From Stichopus chloronotus (taxonomy: Eukaryota > Echinodermata > Holothuroidea > Aspidochirotida > Stichopodidae): DNA of 64,000 nt. Position 1 is the first letter of the stretch. Each line of letters begins with the position of its first letter. The notes under the pieces are model-generated. The model saw only the letters and a program-made list of their open reading frames with translations. It was not told where the DNA came from and searched no databases. Made by a program: the position numbers and the translations under genes. The stretch is taken from the NCBI GenBank assembly GCA_021234535.1, contig CM037838.1, positions 26,203,969 to 26,267,968 of the forward strand. The letters are read 5' to 3'. Shown in pieces: positions 10,781 to 23,445 of the stretch.

Positions 10781-12559
10781 ATGCACTAGTTTTGTTGTTG
10801 CATGGATTAGTCTACACAAACTGCGAGTTGTCGTTCAGTAGACACCTCCTGTAAAACTTCACCATTCATTCAAGGTATATTGGTACTGTGGGTTATGACT
10901 GCCAGTGCGCTTTACCTATATTGAATAACGTGTGCCAATCTTTCGATCAACTGCACATTTGCAGCTTAACTGCATATTTATCAAGAGAAACGTTTGTATA
11001 CAATTTGGTATCGGCAGCAAATTAGCCGTATACATGATATCATCAGAAAACTCTGTTGGGAGGGAAGTTTAAGCATATCGTGCTGTCCATGAGAAGTTGA
11101 TTTAAAAGCGTCAAGACGATGAATGGAAATGGTTTGAATTGGGTTATAGAAGACAGAAGGTACGTTCCTTGCATGTGTTTCCCCTTTAACCGAAGAAATT
11201 ACTGATCATCCTGCGCACATGGCTTAATGCAATTAATAGAATACAATATCTGTAATACAATTGACCTGGATTATTGTAATGATATCTTGGTTTTTTGTTC
11301 TTTTTCCTCCTACAGCCAGTGAGGATTCCTGAGAAACTTCGCATCGTGGTCGGTTAGGCGTAGCTGAACAACAATAATGATTGTCCATTCAACATGTCAA
11401 CGTCAACGACCTGACACGTGACACTGTTGCATACTTGATTTAAGACAAATTTAAGAAGTCTAGTTTAATCGACCCTTTGACATGTAGATATACTTACAGA
11501 GAGGAGCGTTTTCTGCTGTTAGATTTCACTGATCATTTTTTTTGCGGGTACCTCGTACAAACACTACACCGTGGTCAGTTATTGAGAGCCATTAAAAAAG
11601 GAATATAATTCATAATTCCATGCCACTGTTATAAGTAAGCGAATAGTTTGTGTTACTTTTATGAAACAGTTGATCATACTCTTTCTTGACTAGCAAAGAT
11701 CATTTATATTGTCTTTTTTTACATTAAATTTGTCAAATACAGCAAACAGAAACTGATGCTTTAACTGCAAATGTTGGTATTTTCCTTTTTTTTCTATATG
11801 TACACATACACATACCTCTCAGTACCCATCCTCTTACTTAGCTCCATCGTGTTCAGTTAATTTGTCTGCACACTGCATAAAGCCAGATTCAGTTCCTAAC
11901 ACACGAGTCATTGACTTCCACTTCCAAGAAAAAAGAGAAAACAAGAGGGCAATCCACGGAGTTGCAAATCTCATCGCCAACATGCATTGATTTCAACGCA
12001 GGGCATGCACATGATTGTAAATTAGAGCCAAATATTCTTCAAACATAAAATTTTGGTAAGCTGAAGAAGAAAATGGAGAAAAAAAATGGTAATATTCATA
12101 TCCACTGTAAGGTAGCAAGCTTAAGCCTATCGTCTGGTGCCATGTCTTAGGCTCATGTAATGATAACAACAACGGCTTTAAAGTATCTGTGCATATTACG
12201 TAACACAATTACATCATTGGGTTATTCCATAGGTTAGGCTTAGTGGTTAGAGTTAGGGGTAGGATATAAGAGCATCCCTCTATGAGTTTCTTTGCATATT
12301 AGTCTCCTGTTTACCTGTGCAGGACCTGGTTCTGCTAAAATTATTTTTTGATTTAAAAATAACTTTCTCATAATTGGCAGGAATTTTCAAAGACATTACC
12401 CACAGGGGGCAAGTTCTGCCAAAGATGTTTTTGCTAAGGCCAAAAGGTGATGTCTATTGACCCGGATGATGGCTCTATTTATGTTTCTTCCAAACAATCA
12501 TACAGATGACAACATCAACATAATAATGTTTGTTTCAATGACGCTACGTCGGAGACATT
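10781..12559. other. Intergenic, no gene seen
   Basis: AT-rich sequence with only short frames showing no protein-like character on either strand. Confidence 0.4.
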
Positions 12560-14390
12560 CTTGGCTCGATATGGCTAAGTATGCGATTAACAACGATTTT
12601 TTTATTCAAAGTAGATACCAACTATTTTCGCCCAAAACACTTGCAAATTCACTAATTTACAATAATCATGGATAAAGTAGTAATAAGGTATAAAAAACGA
12701 CTTTACAAAAGATATATTCAGTACACACCAGCGAGTTGCTTTAAAAGGGAGAATGTCCTTTTTTACTACTTCCAGATATTCTTTTCGGTACGTTCAAGAT
12801 AATTTCCATTGATGAACAAAAGGTTACCTTCATGATTGCTGAATATCAGATATTCTTACCTGGACATGGCTTTAAACATTGCTTAAAAAAATTGTTATCA
12901 ACCAGAGCTCCATAATGCTATTTTTAGACTTTATGTGGATATGTTAAATATCGGAACGGAAAGATCAATAACGGGAATGAATAATGGGGATGAAATTAAT
13001 TTGATTTTCCTACTAGTAGCTACTAAGCGTCATCTATTTCTTTGAAATATATGTAAGATTTGATAACGAGTTGGATATATTATTATCGATACACCAGTAC
13101 ATTCAGGATGTCCTTAATAGATGTGTCAATCGTTTGTGTTTATTTTAGAAACAAATCCAGTTTTTATTTAACAAAGATTATAACTAATTTGAAAATGATC
13201 AAAAGAAGATTAACTTTGACTTTCTTACATCCTCACAGCTGAAACTATCAACGTAATAAGGTTTATTTAAATGACACGTAAGTTGCAGACATTCTTACCA
13301 GGACATGGTTCAGACTGTAAAAAACATGTATTTACTTACCAAAAGACAGAACCTACTACAACGTCAAGATTACTTAAAAATACAAGATATATAAGAAATC
13401 ATTTATATAGTACCAGATTACATAAAAAAAACCAACAACAAAACATAGTTAGTGAACACCATTGATTTATTTTTAGATGTGCGAATGCCGATTTGTTTAT
13501 GAGTTCCAGATGTACTTATCGGTACCTCAGTCTAAGATCATTCCCATTGACACAGAAAAAAGTTACCTTCATGATTCCTGAGTTCCAGACATTCTTACCG
13601 GGACCTCTCTTCTAACATCGTTTAAAAGTCAATTTTGTTATCAATCATAGCTCCTCGATAATTTCATTTTAGCCTTTCTGTGCATTTGCCAAGAATCGTA
13701 ACGGAAAGATAAACTAATAGAAATACATAAAATTTGTTGATTTTCGACTCGAACTTAGTACCCACCATCTATTTCGTAAGCAAGAATATATGAGATATGA
13801 TCACAAGTTGGAGATATTCGTATCGGTACATCCAGGGTATCTTTAATAGATGTGAAAGGGTAAAAAACAAATCCAGTTTCTTAAAGATTATAAGTAATTT
13901 CAAAACGGTTAAATTAGAAGATTTGACTGACCCTGATCTTAACATCACCACGCCTGACACCATCAAATAATAACGTTGATTTGGAGACACACAATTAACA
14001 TAATTTGGAGACATTTTAACCAGGACATGGCTTAGATTGTGATGGACATAAACTTTTTATTTAAAGATGATACCAACTATTTCGTAAAAAATGTTTAAAA
14101 ATCCACAAAATATAAAACATCTTGTACATAATAACAGCATTATATAAAAAAACAAATTTACAACAAGATATATTAAGTAAGAACGAGTTATTTCTTTTAA
14201 AAGAGCGAATGGCAAATTGTTTATTGAGTTCCAGATCTACCTATCGGTACATTCATGATAATGCTCATTAATAAACAAAACGTTACCGTAATAATTGCTG
14301 AGTTCCAGACATTCTTACCAAGACATTGCTTTCAACAACGTTTAAAAATCGATTTTATTATCGATTATATTATTATTATTTATATTTATT
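12560..14390. repeat. Large tandem repeat, ~720-730 bp unit, about 2.5 copies
   Basis: The anchor 'agttccagat..tatcggta' followed by 'gttaccttcatgattgctga' recurs near 12770, 13500 and 14220. Each is followed ~30 bp later by a second 'gttccagacattcttacc' block. Spacing is about 730 then 722 bp. Copies have diverged by point changes and small indels. The third copy stops where a dispersed repeat starts near 14395. Confidence 0.75.
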
Positions 14391-14394
14391 TTAT

Positions 14395-14690
14395 TATTTT
14401 ATTAAGGCCACCTTTACTGTGTGCTGCTATTGTTCGCAAGCGTCTATTCATTCTGCCATCCTTTAACAATCAGTTCATCGTGAGGCGAGGACAAAAGTCA
14501 CATATTGTTCGTGCCTAATAACCTCTCCCCCCTTAGAAAGTTTTATTGATACGGTCAATTAAAATACAATGAAAGACAAAACAGCTTATGAATATTCATT
14601 TCAAACTGCTTCTCCTCTCCAAACAAATGATTCATTTTAAAGATAGATGAATTTGGTCTCAATCAAAACAAAAATTCCATGCTTGTATAT
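14395..14690. repeat. Dispersed repeat, second copy at ~53430-53700
   Basis: From 'aaggccacctttactgtgtg' onward the sequence matches 53430-53700 almost base for base, including 'ttagaaagttttattgatac' and 'aaagatagataaatttggtc'. The two copies lie 39 kb apart. No open frame is seen, so this is probably a non-autonomous element or part of one. Confidence 0.75.
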
Positions 14691-14953
14691 ACGTATATAA
14701 TAAATTTATTGTTTGGTAGATCATATTTTATAGATTAAATATTTCTTTCTAAGACCTTGCGTTTCATTGTCAGATAAGATTTATTTTTTTCGTTTCGTAA
14801 TTTGTCAAAAACATGCATATTCTTTTAATCAGCAATAGATCTTTCATTTCCCCATGTTCTTTTGTTTAATCCATCTGCACCTGTCAGTGACATTCTGTGA
14901 ATGTGAGGTATGGGAGGGGGGGGGGGGCGATTCCTCACTTTTCACCTTCCCAG

Positions 14954-16797
14954 GTGATTATGAGTACATATTGTCACAACATCGTCCAGAGGACGCTGCT
15001 GCGTCAGGTCTTGAGGAATATCGATTGACAGCCTGCTATCATAGCCACTCACCTGCTGAACGAGTCACAAAAGTCATCGATTGACAGCCTGCCATCATAG
15101 CCACTCACCTGCTGAACGAGTCACAAAAGTCACATCTGTGAAACTAAAATACCATCAGAAAACTTACACTTTAAGAAACCGTCTCATTTACGTGGACAGC
15201 GCTAAAGTAATAACGCTCTATGTGAATGAAGATATGTCTGCAGTACTCCTGCCTGATGGAACGTCGGTGAATGTGAAAATTAGTGCGTTTTGAACGAAGT
15301 TGCATTAAATGCAACATGGAACGACGAACAACAGAAGAAATTTCTTTTGTAAATTTTCCCTCGTTCTTCAAAATTTTAAAACATCCTTGAAAATAAATGA
15401 ACGTAAAATGGAAACATTATTAGTCACAATAAAGTCACAATATATGTTGAACCTAAGTCTTGTAAGAGTGTAGTGCAACAAGACAAAATGGATACACAAT
15501 TGAGAAAAAAAAAAGAAAAAGAAGAAAGGGAATATATACGAATGGTCATATTTGTTAGTGATTCATATTATCAATATTTTCATAGGTAACGACAACAATG
15601 TTTGGGATGATAATAACTCTCCTAACCAGTATCCCTTTCGTTGTACGCATTGTTCAAGGGACAAATCAACGGCCTCTGTGGTAACTGCAATCAAAATGAA
15701 ACTAACGATTGTAGTGGAATGGTAACCATCTCCGATATTGTTACACGTTTGATTATTCTAGCAATCGCAAAGCACTTTGTGGAAGTTTTCACATTAATAT
15801 GACAAATAAGTTGCAAAACTAAACACACTTGTGAAGATTCTTCAAAAGATAAAATACCTTTTAAATTGATATTGTTTCAAAAAATAAAACGAGAGTTTAA
15901 ACTAAGTAGATTTTACCACCCCAAGTTGATGGATGTCATAACACACGTAATTTAGAATTCATTTTGGGATCTTAAGATTAAAAGCAGGTATAACCATTAA
16001 GAAAAAAATAGAGACACTCATTGACTAGTTGGCAATAAATTGTGACCTAGGTTACTAGTTGAGAACGTTACCTAACTTGGTACAGATTTAAGCATTACGC
16101 TGCTGAATAATGAGTAGCTTATGACTACATTAAGTTGTGCATACCTTAGTATTTGCAGTTACCTATGTAATTCACTTATGTCTGATCTTAAATTGATTGT
16201 TCCTTTTCTAAGACTTATAAACACAACACACACCTGAGATGACATAACTGTAATTAAAAAAGGTTATTGGTCACCAGTGTATATGTCACCCATATTCCGT
16301 GAATATGGTTGGTCTGATTACAAAAAAATCCGTTATCATTTCTTCGTACTTGACGTACCATGTGAACGAACTTTACAACATTACAACATTACAAAACTTA
16401 GCTCGAAATATGTTTCCAGGACCACTTAAGCTAAAGAAGAAATGGACGTATTTTCAGAAAAGACGTTGTTTTTTTTTTTTTTTTCACAATACATTTTCTT
16501 TCTTGAGCAATGTTGCTGGTAGGGTGACACATGGTTTCAGCACAGCTTATTGCCACACTGTTAAGTTAAAATACGTGCCAACTCCTGTGCTGCATTTAGT
16601 TCTTCTCAGAGGGTAGTGGTATATGCGAAAATGCAACGCTCGATTAATTCTGCAAGGACAAACAGGAACAATATGTGGCACAAAATGGAAAACAAACGAG
16701 GACTGTCCATCTCCAACACCATTCGATGGATGTTTAGAGAATCATCAGAATGTGGAACGTGCAAAAGATATCCGCAAAGTTGTTACTAATTCTACAG
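14954..16797 (+). pseudogene. VWD-domain gene fragment, frame broken by a 56-bp duplication
   Basis: Three exon-like blocks. (1) 14954-15266, after TTCCCAG: begins GDYEYILSQHRPED, continues to SVKLKYHQKTYTLRN and LPDGTS, the layout of a von Willebrand type D domain. (2) About 15630-15721: contains KGQINGLCGNCNQNETND, the VWD 'GLCGN' signature. (3) 16657-16797: a symmetric phase 1-1 exon with ICGTKW and DCPSPTPFDGC. VWD domains occur in secreted proteins such as vitellogenins, mucins and clotting-related factors. Block 1 is split by the tandem duplication 15021-15132, which shifts the frame to a stop at 15082. Blocks 1 and 2 do not join in phase as read. The N-terminal part of the domain was not found upstream. 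The parent protein cannot be named. Confidence 0.6.
15021..15132. repeat. 56-bp tandem duplication inside the VWD exon
   Basis: Copies 15021-15076 and 15077-15132 differ at one position (tgctatc/tgccatc). Since 56 is not a multiple of 3, the frame shifts. The first copy leads to TGA; the second is open in the frame that continues the domain. Confidence 0.95.
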
Positions 16798-19700
16798 GTG
16801 AGGATTTCGAATATCTACCGTTATATTTTGTGTTTGATGTACCAACCGCGGGTCACTCTGAACTCTAAGTGCATTTCTTCTCATTAATTTGAGAAATTGC
16901 AAACATAAGATCGGTGTTTCAAGCCTGTGCATATACATGCAGGTTAAAACACGCAGAAAGTGCTCAGTGTTTCAGGTCATCTGTCGAGTTCCAGAAATCA
17001 CAATTTTCTTGTTAGCTCCACGCCAACTGATAGTGAGGATTGCGACAGCTGGTTATTTGATGCCATTTTACCAAAAAAAATTTACGACCTTATTGATACT
17101 ATACCTGAAACATGATAAGCACTGAAATGGCAGGTTTAACATGTTTGTTTTTCACTTAATACGTCCAGGTCATGCATCACGGTTTGATTACCCACATGCA
17201 TGTACATACAATATTCGCGCAGTTGGAGGCTAAATGGGCGGCTTAAAATCGTACCCCTCTCTATATACATACAGGAACTCTTATAGTCCTGCCGGTACCC
17301 CCTCGTACAATCCCATTAAAGAGAAGTGACATTTCTATTATACAACGCCCCTAAAACAGATTTTCCCCCACTCTGAATGAAAGTGCTAGTTCCGCCACTG
17401 CCAGGTATTAGGTAGTGCGACATGCACGATTGACATAACACTGGTAATCCATGAAAAAAAGAGTTTTCCTCATTACAAAAGGAAACCCCATTGTACATAA
17501 ATGTATTAGAAGCAATTACCCCGAATTAGTTGTGAGTCGTCCGCTATGAGAATGAGAAGGACACCCAATTTCAACCACTTGATTGGTAAACAGTTCCTTA
17601 TTAGTAATCTTCGTGGACAGCTAAATTCCTATCAATATCAGTTTGTTGTAGCTGTTACGTTTAGAATCGTCCCTAATTATTTCTATTTTCTTTGGACAGG
17701 TCCCTGTTCGCCATCAACTTGCACAATATGCTATTTAATACGTATAGTAAGGCTTCAATGCAATTGATGGAGCCCTGGTAACCATTGCAAAAGGAGTTTT
17801 CGCATCTGAAAGAAAAGGTATCCACGTTGTAAATATATGAAAAGCAAGAAATTCGATTTAGTAGTGAACCGCCCTATGTAAAATGAGGACACCGATTTCC
17901 ACCACTTGATTTATAGATAATGTATCTAATAATCCTTGCAATGTTCTTTTTTCTTTCCTTCTTTAGCATATGTTCATCATAAGGCCCGTATGCAGCTTCT
18001 TTAAGAAAAGGGTACGATTTTACCATAAGTGGAACATTTTACCCGACGATTGTGACTTAAAAATTGAAACTCATATATTTTGCTCACGTAGGCCTACTAT
18101 CATAGGCTGAGCGGAACTCCAAATCTCGTGGGGGGGGGGGGAAGGGGTCGTCCAGACCCCTGAACTCCCTGGATACGGGCCTTCATCATGTCGTCCAGAA
18201 CTTGTTTATTACATTGATCTTCATCTGTGGAAAATATTGACGCTTATGAAACAAATCTTTGGAGGAAAGGTGTTATAATCTTCACTGTCAATTTTTGTCA
18301 CTGATCAGGCAATTGTAGACACGTTGGAGCATTGGTGTGTATCCTTTGTAATGTACATTTTAAATGAACAGTGCTGTACATTTTATGCGCTGACAGGTAC
18401 TCCTCTCTAGAATAAGAAAGCACAAAAGTGCACTGATTAAGGGAGGTTATGTCTACCAATTTTCTTGATATAAACGATTGTGTACACTTATATTGGATCA
18501 AGAAGATGCGTGAGACCACAAAATCTTTATGACGTAGATTTTCAATTTTTGTCAAAGCAGATGACATTCAAATGCAATCACGTTTCATTCATGTTGATAT
18601 GTTTCAACGTTTCCTTCATGTTAATATGATTCAACGATCCATTCATGTATATATTATTCAAGGAGTCATTCATGTTGATATGTTTCAATGAAACAATGTG
18701 TCGCATCAGCTTCAGGGAAATTTCTTTGAAACCTCTGCAAGACGTGGATTTATATAATTTGGAAATGAATTTGAAAAACAATTTCCAAAATTCTATTGGC
18801 GGATTATAGTGTGACAAACATCAACATTAGGTCGATTGTTGATTGTCATATCTGTGACTGTACTTTATTTTACTCGTTTATGCACATGGAATCTGATCTT
18901 ATTTATAAGGGGACCATTAAGCGTGGCTTAAATGTCGGTGATATTGTTTGCAGTGTGTAAGGATCAATAACACAGTGTCTTTGATGTAAGTTACAGGATA
19001 CACTTATTATTCAGGACTATATCTGAAAAAAATGTATTGAACGAATTTATTTTGACATTTGATCGTTATAAATCTTACTCTTTTATGAGGGTATAAACTT
19101 CAAAGAATGATTCTGCCTGTTTACAAAACAGTGATCTGCTAATCAGTGTCCATCTATTTCATCATCTGTCCATCTATTTCATCATCTGTTTCCTCATCCT
19201 TCTCAAAAGACACATTTATTTGGTTTGCGCAATCGCATATCAAATTTTGTTTGTTAAAGTGTTTTTGTTTTTGCCAGTATACTATCCAACATGAAACATT
19301 CGTTTTTATTTAATTCATGCGTGGATAATACTGTCTCGGTTTCAAACAACCAAAAAAATGTCAATTAAAAACCTAAATTATAAATTTAGGGTCATTAAAT
19401 TTGGTATTTATGTAACCGTTATACAGCCAGAACAAAACTGCCGCAAGTTACTAACTTCATTTCATAATTCTTTGGAATCCTCTGAAGGTAATGTATATTA
19501 TAATAAACAGCAAACAGTAATTCCGTTCTCGACAGTCAAAACAAGAAGTCAAATGGGCTTTCCATTTATATTTCTTTCAACAACTTGTACAGAATACGAT
19601 AAAGAATAATCTGATACAAACTTATCAAGAAGTTTTCCCAAATTAATTTTGTGACAATGAATCTATTTCCTAATGTAATGAGTGTTCTTTAAATATTTTT

Positions 19701-20159
19701 ATACTCAAATATTCTCTTAAGCAACCTTCTTCAGGCTGATGATACTAACAACCCACATGAAATAACCGTCCTAGACGTGTACCTTCTGCGTGTTTGTTTG
19801 TTACATCATACAGTTTTTTTTCACATTATACATTTTGTTTTTTACGTGCCTCTCTTGTGGAATCACAAGAATATTCTTTTCAATCATACCATAGTATGTA
19901 ACCCGATGCTGAGATGAGGGAAAGCTTCCCAGGGGTTGTATATTCTCGAGTCGTCTGGGCAGGCAGAAAACGTAGATTATGATTCGTCACGTAATACCGC
20001 TTGTTATGAAATTTTTAAAAAGGAATAAAAAATGGAAAAATTAGTTTATTGGAATAGAGTTTGATTTGGAACTTGAACAAACTAACATTTACAATACGGT
20101 ACCAAACAGTAACAAACTACATTACAGTACCGTATCCATAGCAACCACACCAGGAAAAG
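16798..20159. other. Gene-poor stretch with small tandem repeats
   Basis: No confident exon was found, although a frame containing SEDCDSWLFDA near 17030 could be one more exon of the VWD gene. A ~70-bp block containing 'ttcaaccacttgatt' near 17540 recurs diverged near 17880. Near 19139 a 20-bp unit (gtccatctatttcatcat) is repeated twice. Confidence 0.35.
18575..18700. repeat. ~32-bp minisatellite, four units
   Basis: Units of the form 'ttcattcatgttgatatg' plus 'tttcaacg'. The minus frame reads as repeated HINMNETL-like peptides, which is an artefact of the repeat. Confidence 0.75.
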
Positions 20160-20373
20160 AGTTGACATGTAAACATTTAAAAATTACAGTGATGTATCTG
20201 TTACTATGATATCAAATCTCTTTTGGGTGCCAGTCAACAAAGTCATTTACATATTCATGTCAAAACGAGACATCATCAGCTGGTGTATATCTAGGCAACT
20301 TTTTTCAGTTCATTTTAGTTGACTTTCAGTCTCCAGAACATTTTGATCAAGAATTGTCATCACTAAATTGCAG
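19880..20373 (+). promoter_or_regulatory. DNase II copy 1 upstream block and 5' UTR exon
   Basis: The block with 'gatgctgagatgaggga' near 19910 and the segment 20160-20373 both have counterparts in the same order upstream of DNase II copy 2 (41600-42121). The second segment ends CAAGAATTGTCATC..ATTGCAG followed by GTAAGT at 20374; copy 2 has the same end and donor. Conservation of the donor suggests a non-coding first exon of roughly 80-100 nt, with the promoter just upstream. No TATA box is clear. Confidence 0.6.
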
Positions 20374-23300
20374 GTAAGTAAGAGTACTTGTATAACATGC
20401 CTCATGGGACTAATTTGGCAGTGAATATTTAACTTACCAATCTTAATGTAAAATTCACCAAAACTAAGTTCCTCACTAGTTTTGCTTCAAGTTTATTTTT
20501 TTCCACCAACGATTGGACACTCGGTACAAAAATAATTTGGTATGAGGTGTCTCTTTAGAAATTCTATTCGTTGGCTGTGTAATGGTGATTGCTACTTGCA
20601 TTCAATTGCAATTCACTTCATGTTAGTACGTCTATATGTTTAGTAAGTGTCTTTGAATGCGTGTTAATAAAGCGCAAAAACGTTAAAGTACATTAATGCC
20701 TAATGCCTTAATAGGCAGTTTTTACAGCAAGGTTCCTTAACAAGGACAAATAATGATAAAATGAGAATATTGTTCTGACCGACAAGATTTTAGAGAGCAG
20801 ACCAACAGTTTTACATATCTGTCAAATATTGATTTGATAGAAATGAACAATCGCTCATTGAATAAACTATGCCATTCAACGATAAAAAAGTAAAATGGTC
20901 CATTGGACTTTGTATTGTTGGCATTGATTGAATTACTGTTATTACTTTCTCCATGTAAATATATTAGGTTTGATAAAATACTTTAAAGATCACTCAATGA
21001 CAATTATCTCATATAATTTCTGAAATACTGAACTCTTGTAAAACAAAGAATCGTTTATTCAAAAGGTACCTCCGTAGTCGGTCTGCTGCTGCTTTGAACG
21101 AGTATAAACGATTTCGAAATCGTCTTACTTCTGTCATCAGACAGGTTAAGAAATTTTACTTCTCTACTTTGTTCAGCAATACCACACAGGACACGAAATC
21201 TACATGGCGCTCAATTAATACCCTGTTGTATGGTCGAGGTACTGATTTTACTGCTGATAAATTAAATTATCATGGAACTAGTGTTTCGAATCCTTTCGAT
21301 GTTGCAAATATCTTTAATGATTATTTTACTGCCATTGGTCCTGCTACCCAGGCAGGGATTCCCCCTCACACTGTAGCTATAATACCTATCTGTCCCATCG
21401 GGTTGTCGACTCTCTATTCATTAGTCCAGCATCATGCGAGGAGGTGTTCAAGATAATATTTTCTCTTAAAAATTCTGCCGCTGGTTTTGATGGAATTTCC
21501 TCTACGATCCTCAAAAATGTGGCTCATTCCCTGTGCACCCCACTAACCTACCTTTTTAATCTTTCGTTAGAGAAGGGTATTGTTCCTAGTCCTCTCAAAA
21601 TTGCACGTGTTGTTCCTGTTTTTAAATCTGGTGATAAAGATTCGGTTAATAATTACAGACCTATTTCAATTTTACCACGTCTCTCCAAAGTACTCGAAAA
21701 ACTTATGTTTACTCGATTATATTCTTTTTTGTAAAGCAAAATCAATTGTATGAATACCAATTTGGGTTCCTTCGCATGCTATTTTACACTTCACTAATAA
21801 AGTAACAGATGCCTTCGAAAAAAACCAGTATGCATCAGGCATTTTCTTGGACCTGTCTAAGGCTTTTGATACATTGGACCATAGAATCTTACTCAGTAAA
21901 CTTGAACATTACGGTATTAGGGGTACAGCACTGGATTGGTTTAAAAGTTATGTTACTGATCGTTACCAATATGTTGGCATTAACAATGTTAATTCTATAC
22001 GTAAGCGTATTACTTGTGGTGTTCCTCAGGGATCTATTCTAGGTCCTTTGTTGTTTATTATTTATATCAATGATCTCCACAGGGCTAGTAATAAATTGCA
22101 TGTAATTTCTTATGCTGACGATACCAATCTTTTTTATTCCAGTAATGACCTCAGTTGTCTACTAAATGTAATACAATATGAATTTATCTATGTTCACAAC
22201 TGGTTTTGTGCAAGCAAGCTATCTCTCAGTGTAAAGAAAACCAATTTTGTTATTTTTACCTCACCTTCTAAGCAACTTAATCAGGGTGTAAACAACATAC
22301 AACTTTGTGGTACTAACATACATCATTCAAATGTTACTAGGTTTCTTGGTGTGTTTGTCGATTCTCATCTCACCTGGACTGCTCATATCCAGTATGTTAG
22401 CACGAAAGTTTCAAAAGGTGTGGGGATACTAAACAGATTTCGACAACTTCTTCCTAGGAAAATTTTGGTATCCCTGTATAATACCCTTATACTCCCTTAT
22501 CTCACTTATTGTAATATCATTTGGGGGAGCACGTATGCTACCAGAATTAAACCTCTCTTTATTTTGCAGAAAAGGGCTATTAGATGTATATGCAACGTAG
22601 ACTATCGTCATCATACTGCACCTCTTTTCGCTAGTCTTAACCTTCTTAATATTTATGATTTAAATCGGTATCTTACCGGGTTGTTTATTTTTGACTGGTT
22701 ATATAACAGAACTCCGTCAATATTTCGTGCTCAGTTTCCGTTTCGTGATAGCAATTACCCTTATCCTAGTCGTGCTTCAAATCAGTTTATCACTCCCCTT
22801 TGTAGGCTTAGGTCATCTCAATTTGGTCTTCGATTTGTAGGTGCAAAACTTTGGAATTCTCTCCCCTTGGAAGTTACAAACTGTAAAACACAATATGCAT
22901 TTAAAAAGCAGCTAAAAGTTCATTTCATTGCAAATTACCTTTGAACTACCGTCTTTTTTGCATTTCTGTTCTCTATTCTTGTTTTTTTGTGTGTGTGTGT
23001 GTGCTTTTCTTTTGTTGTCTTGTATTTTCTGTCTGTCTTTAAGGGGTGTCAACACCCACAAGCTCCTAGGAGCTTTCAGTTGCCACTCCTCAGTCTCTTA
23101 CCTTTTTTTTGGTTAAGTAAAGTAATTATTTTATGAAGTGTCTAAGCATGATGATCCTTATATACTGTATTTTCGTTACTTTTTCCACTCTCAGAATATT
23201 GTTATGTCTTATATTATAAGTAAGAGATTGGAATAAAGTCATACTGAAATGAACTGAACTGAATTTCCCAATTATTCATAGGTGATTATCGTGTTCATGG

Positions 23301-23443
23301 AAATGTTCTCTCATAAGTACTCACAATTGTTGTAACTTAAACATTTTTGAAGACTGAAGAAAGCGAAATGCCTATGGGTATCAAGTGAATACCACACAAT
23401 GTTTCAAACACTCTTTCATACAAACTCCACCCGACCATCTCAG
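20374..23443 (+). other. Intron between 5' UTR exon and first coding exon of DNase II copy 1
   Basis: About 3.1 kb, against about 0.67 kb at the equivalent place in copy 2. A 2.2-kb LINE insertion accounts for most of the difference. A candidate acceptor, CCATCTCAG, ends at 23443, three bases before the ATG. Confidence 0.5.
21030..23263 (+). mobile_element. LINE (CR1/Jockey-group non-LTR retrotransposon), 5'-truncated and frameshifted
   Basis: Coding runs from about 21043 (KNRLFKRYLRSRSAAALNEY) through the pre-RT region, then RT: NNYRPISILPRLSKVLEKL, DLSKAFDTLDHRILLSKL, GVPQGSILGPLLFIIYINDL, the catalytic YADDTNLFYS, FLGVFVDSHLTW and LPYLTYCNIIWGS, ending in TAA/TGA near 22944. It lies in three frames broken near 21450 and 21735-21840, so it is not competent as read. 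The 3' end has AATAAA (23232) and a short TGAACTGAA-type repeat tail, as in CR1/L2-like elements. The endonuclease is absent. It sits inside the first intron of DNase II copy 1, in the same orientation. Confidence 0.9.
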
Positions 23444-23445
23444 CC

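Noticed and set aside
18578..18817. Minus-strand frame with repeated HINMNETL-like peptides
   Set aside because: Product of the 32-bp minisatellite; no other coding evidence.
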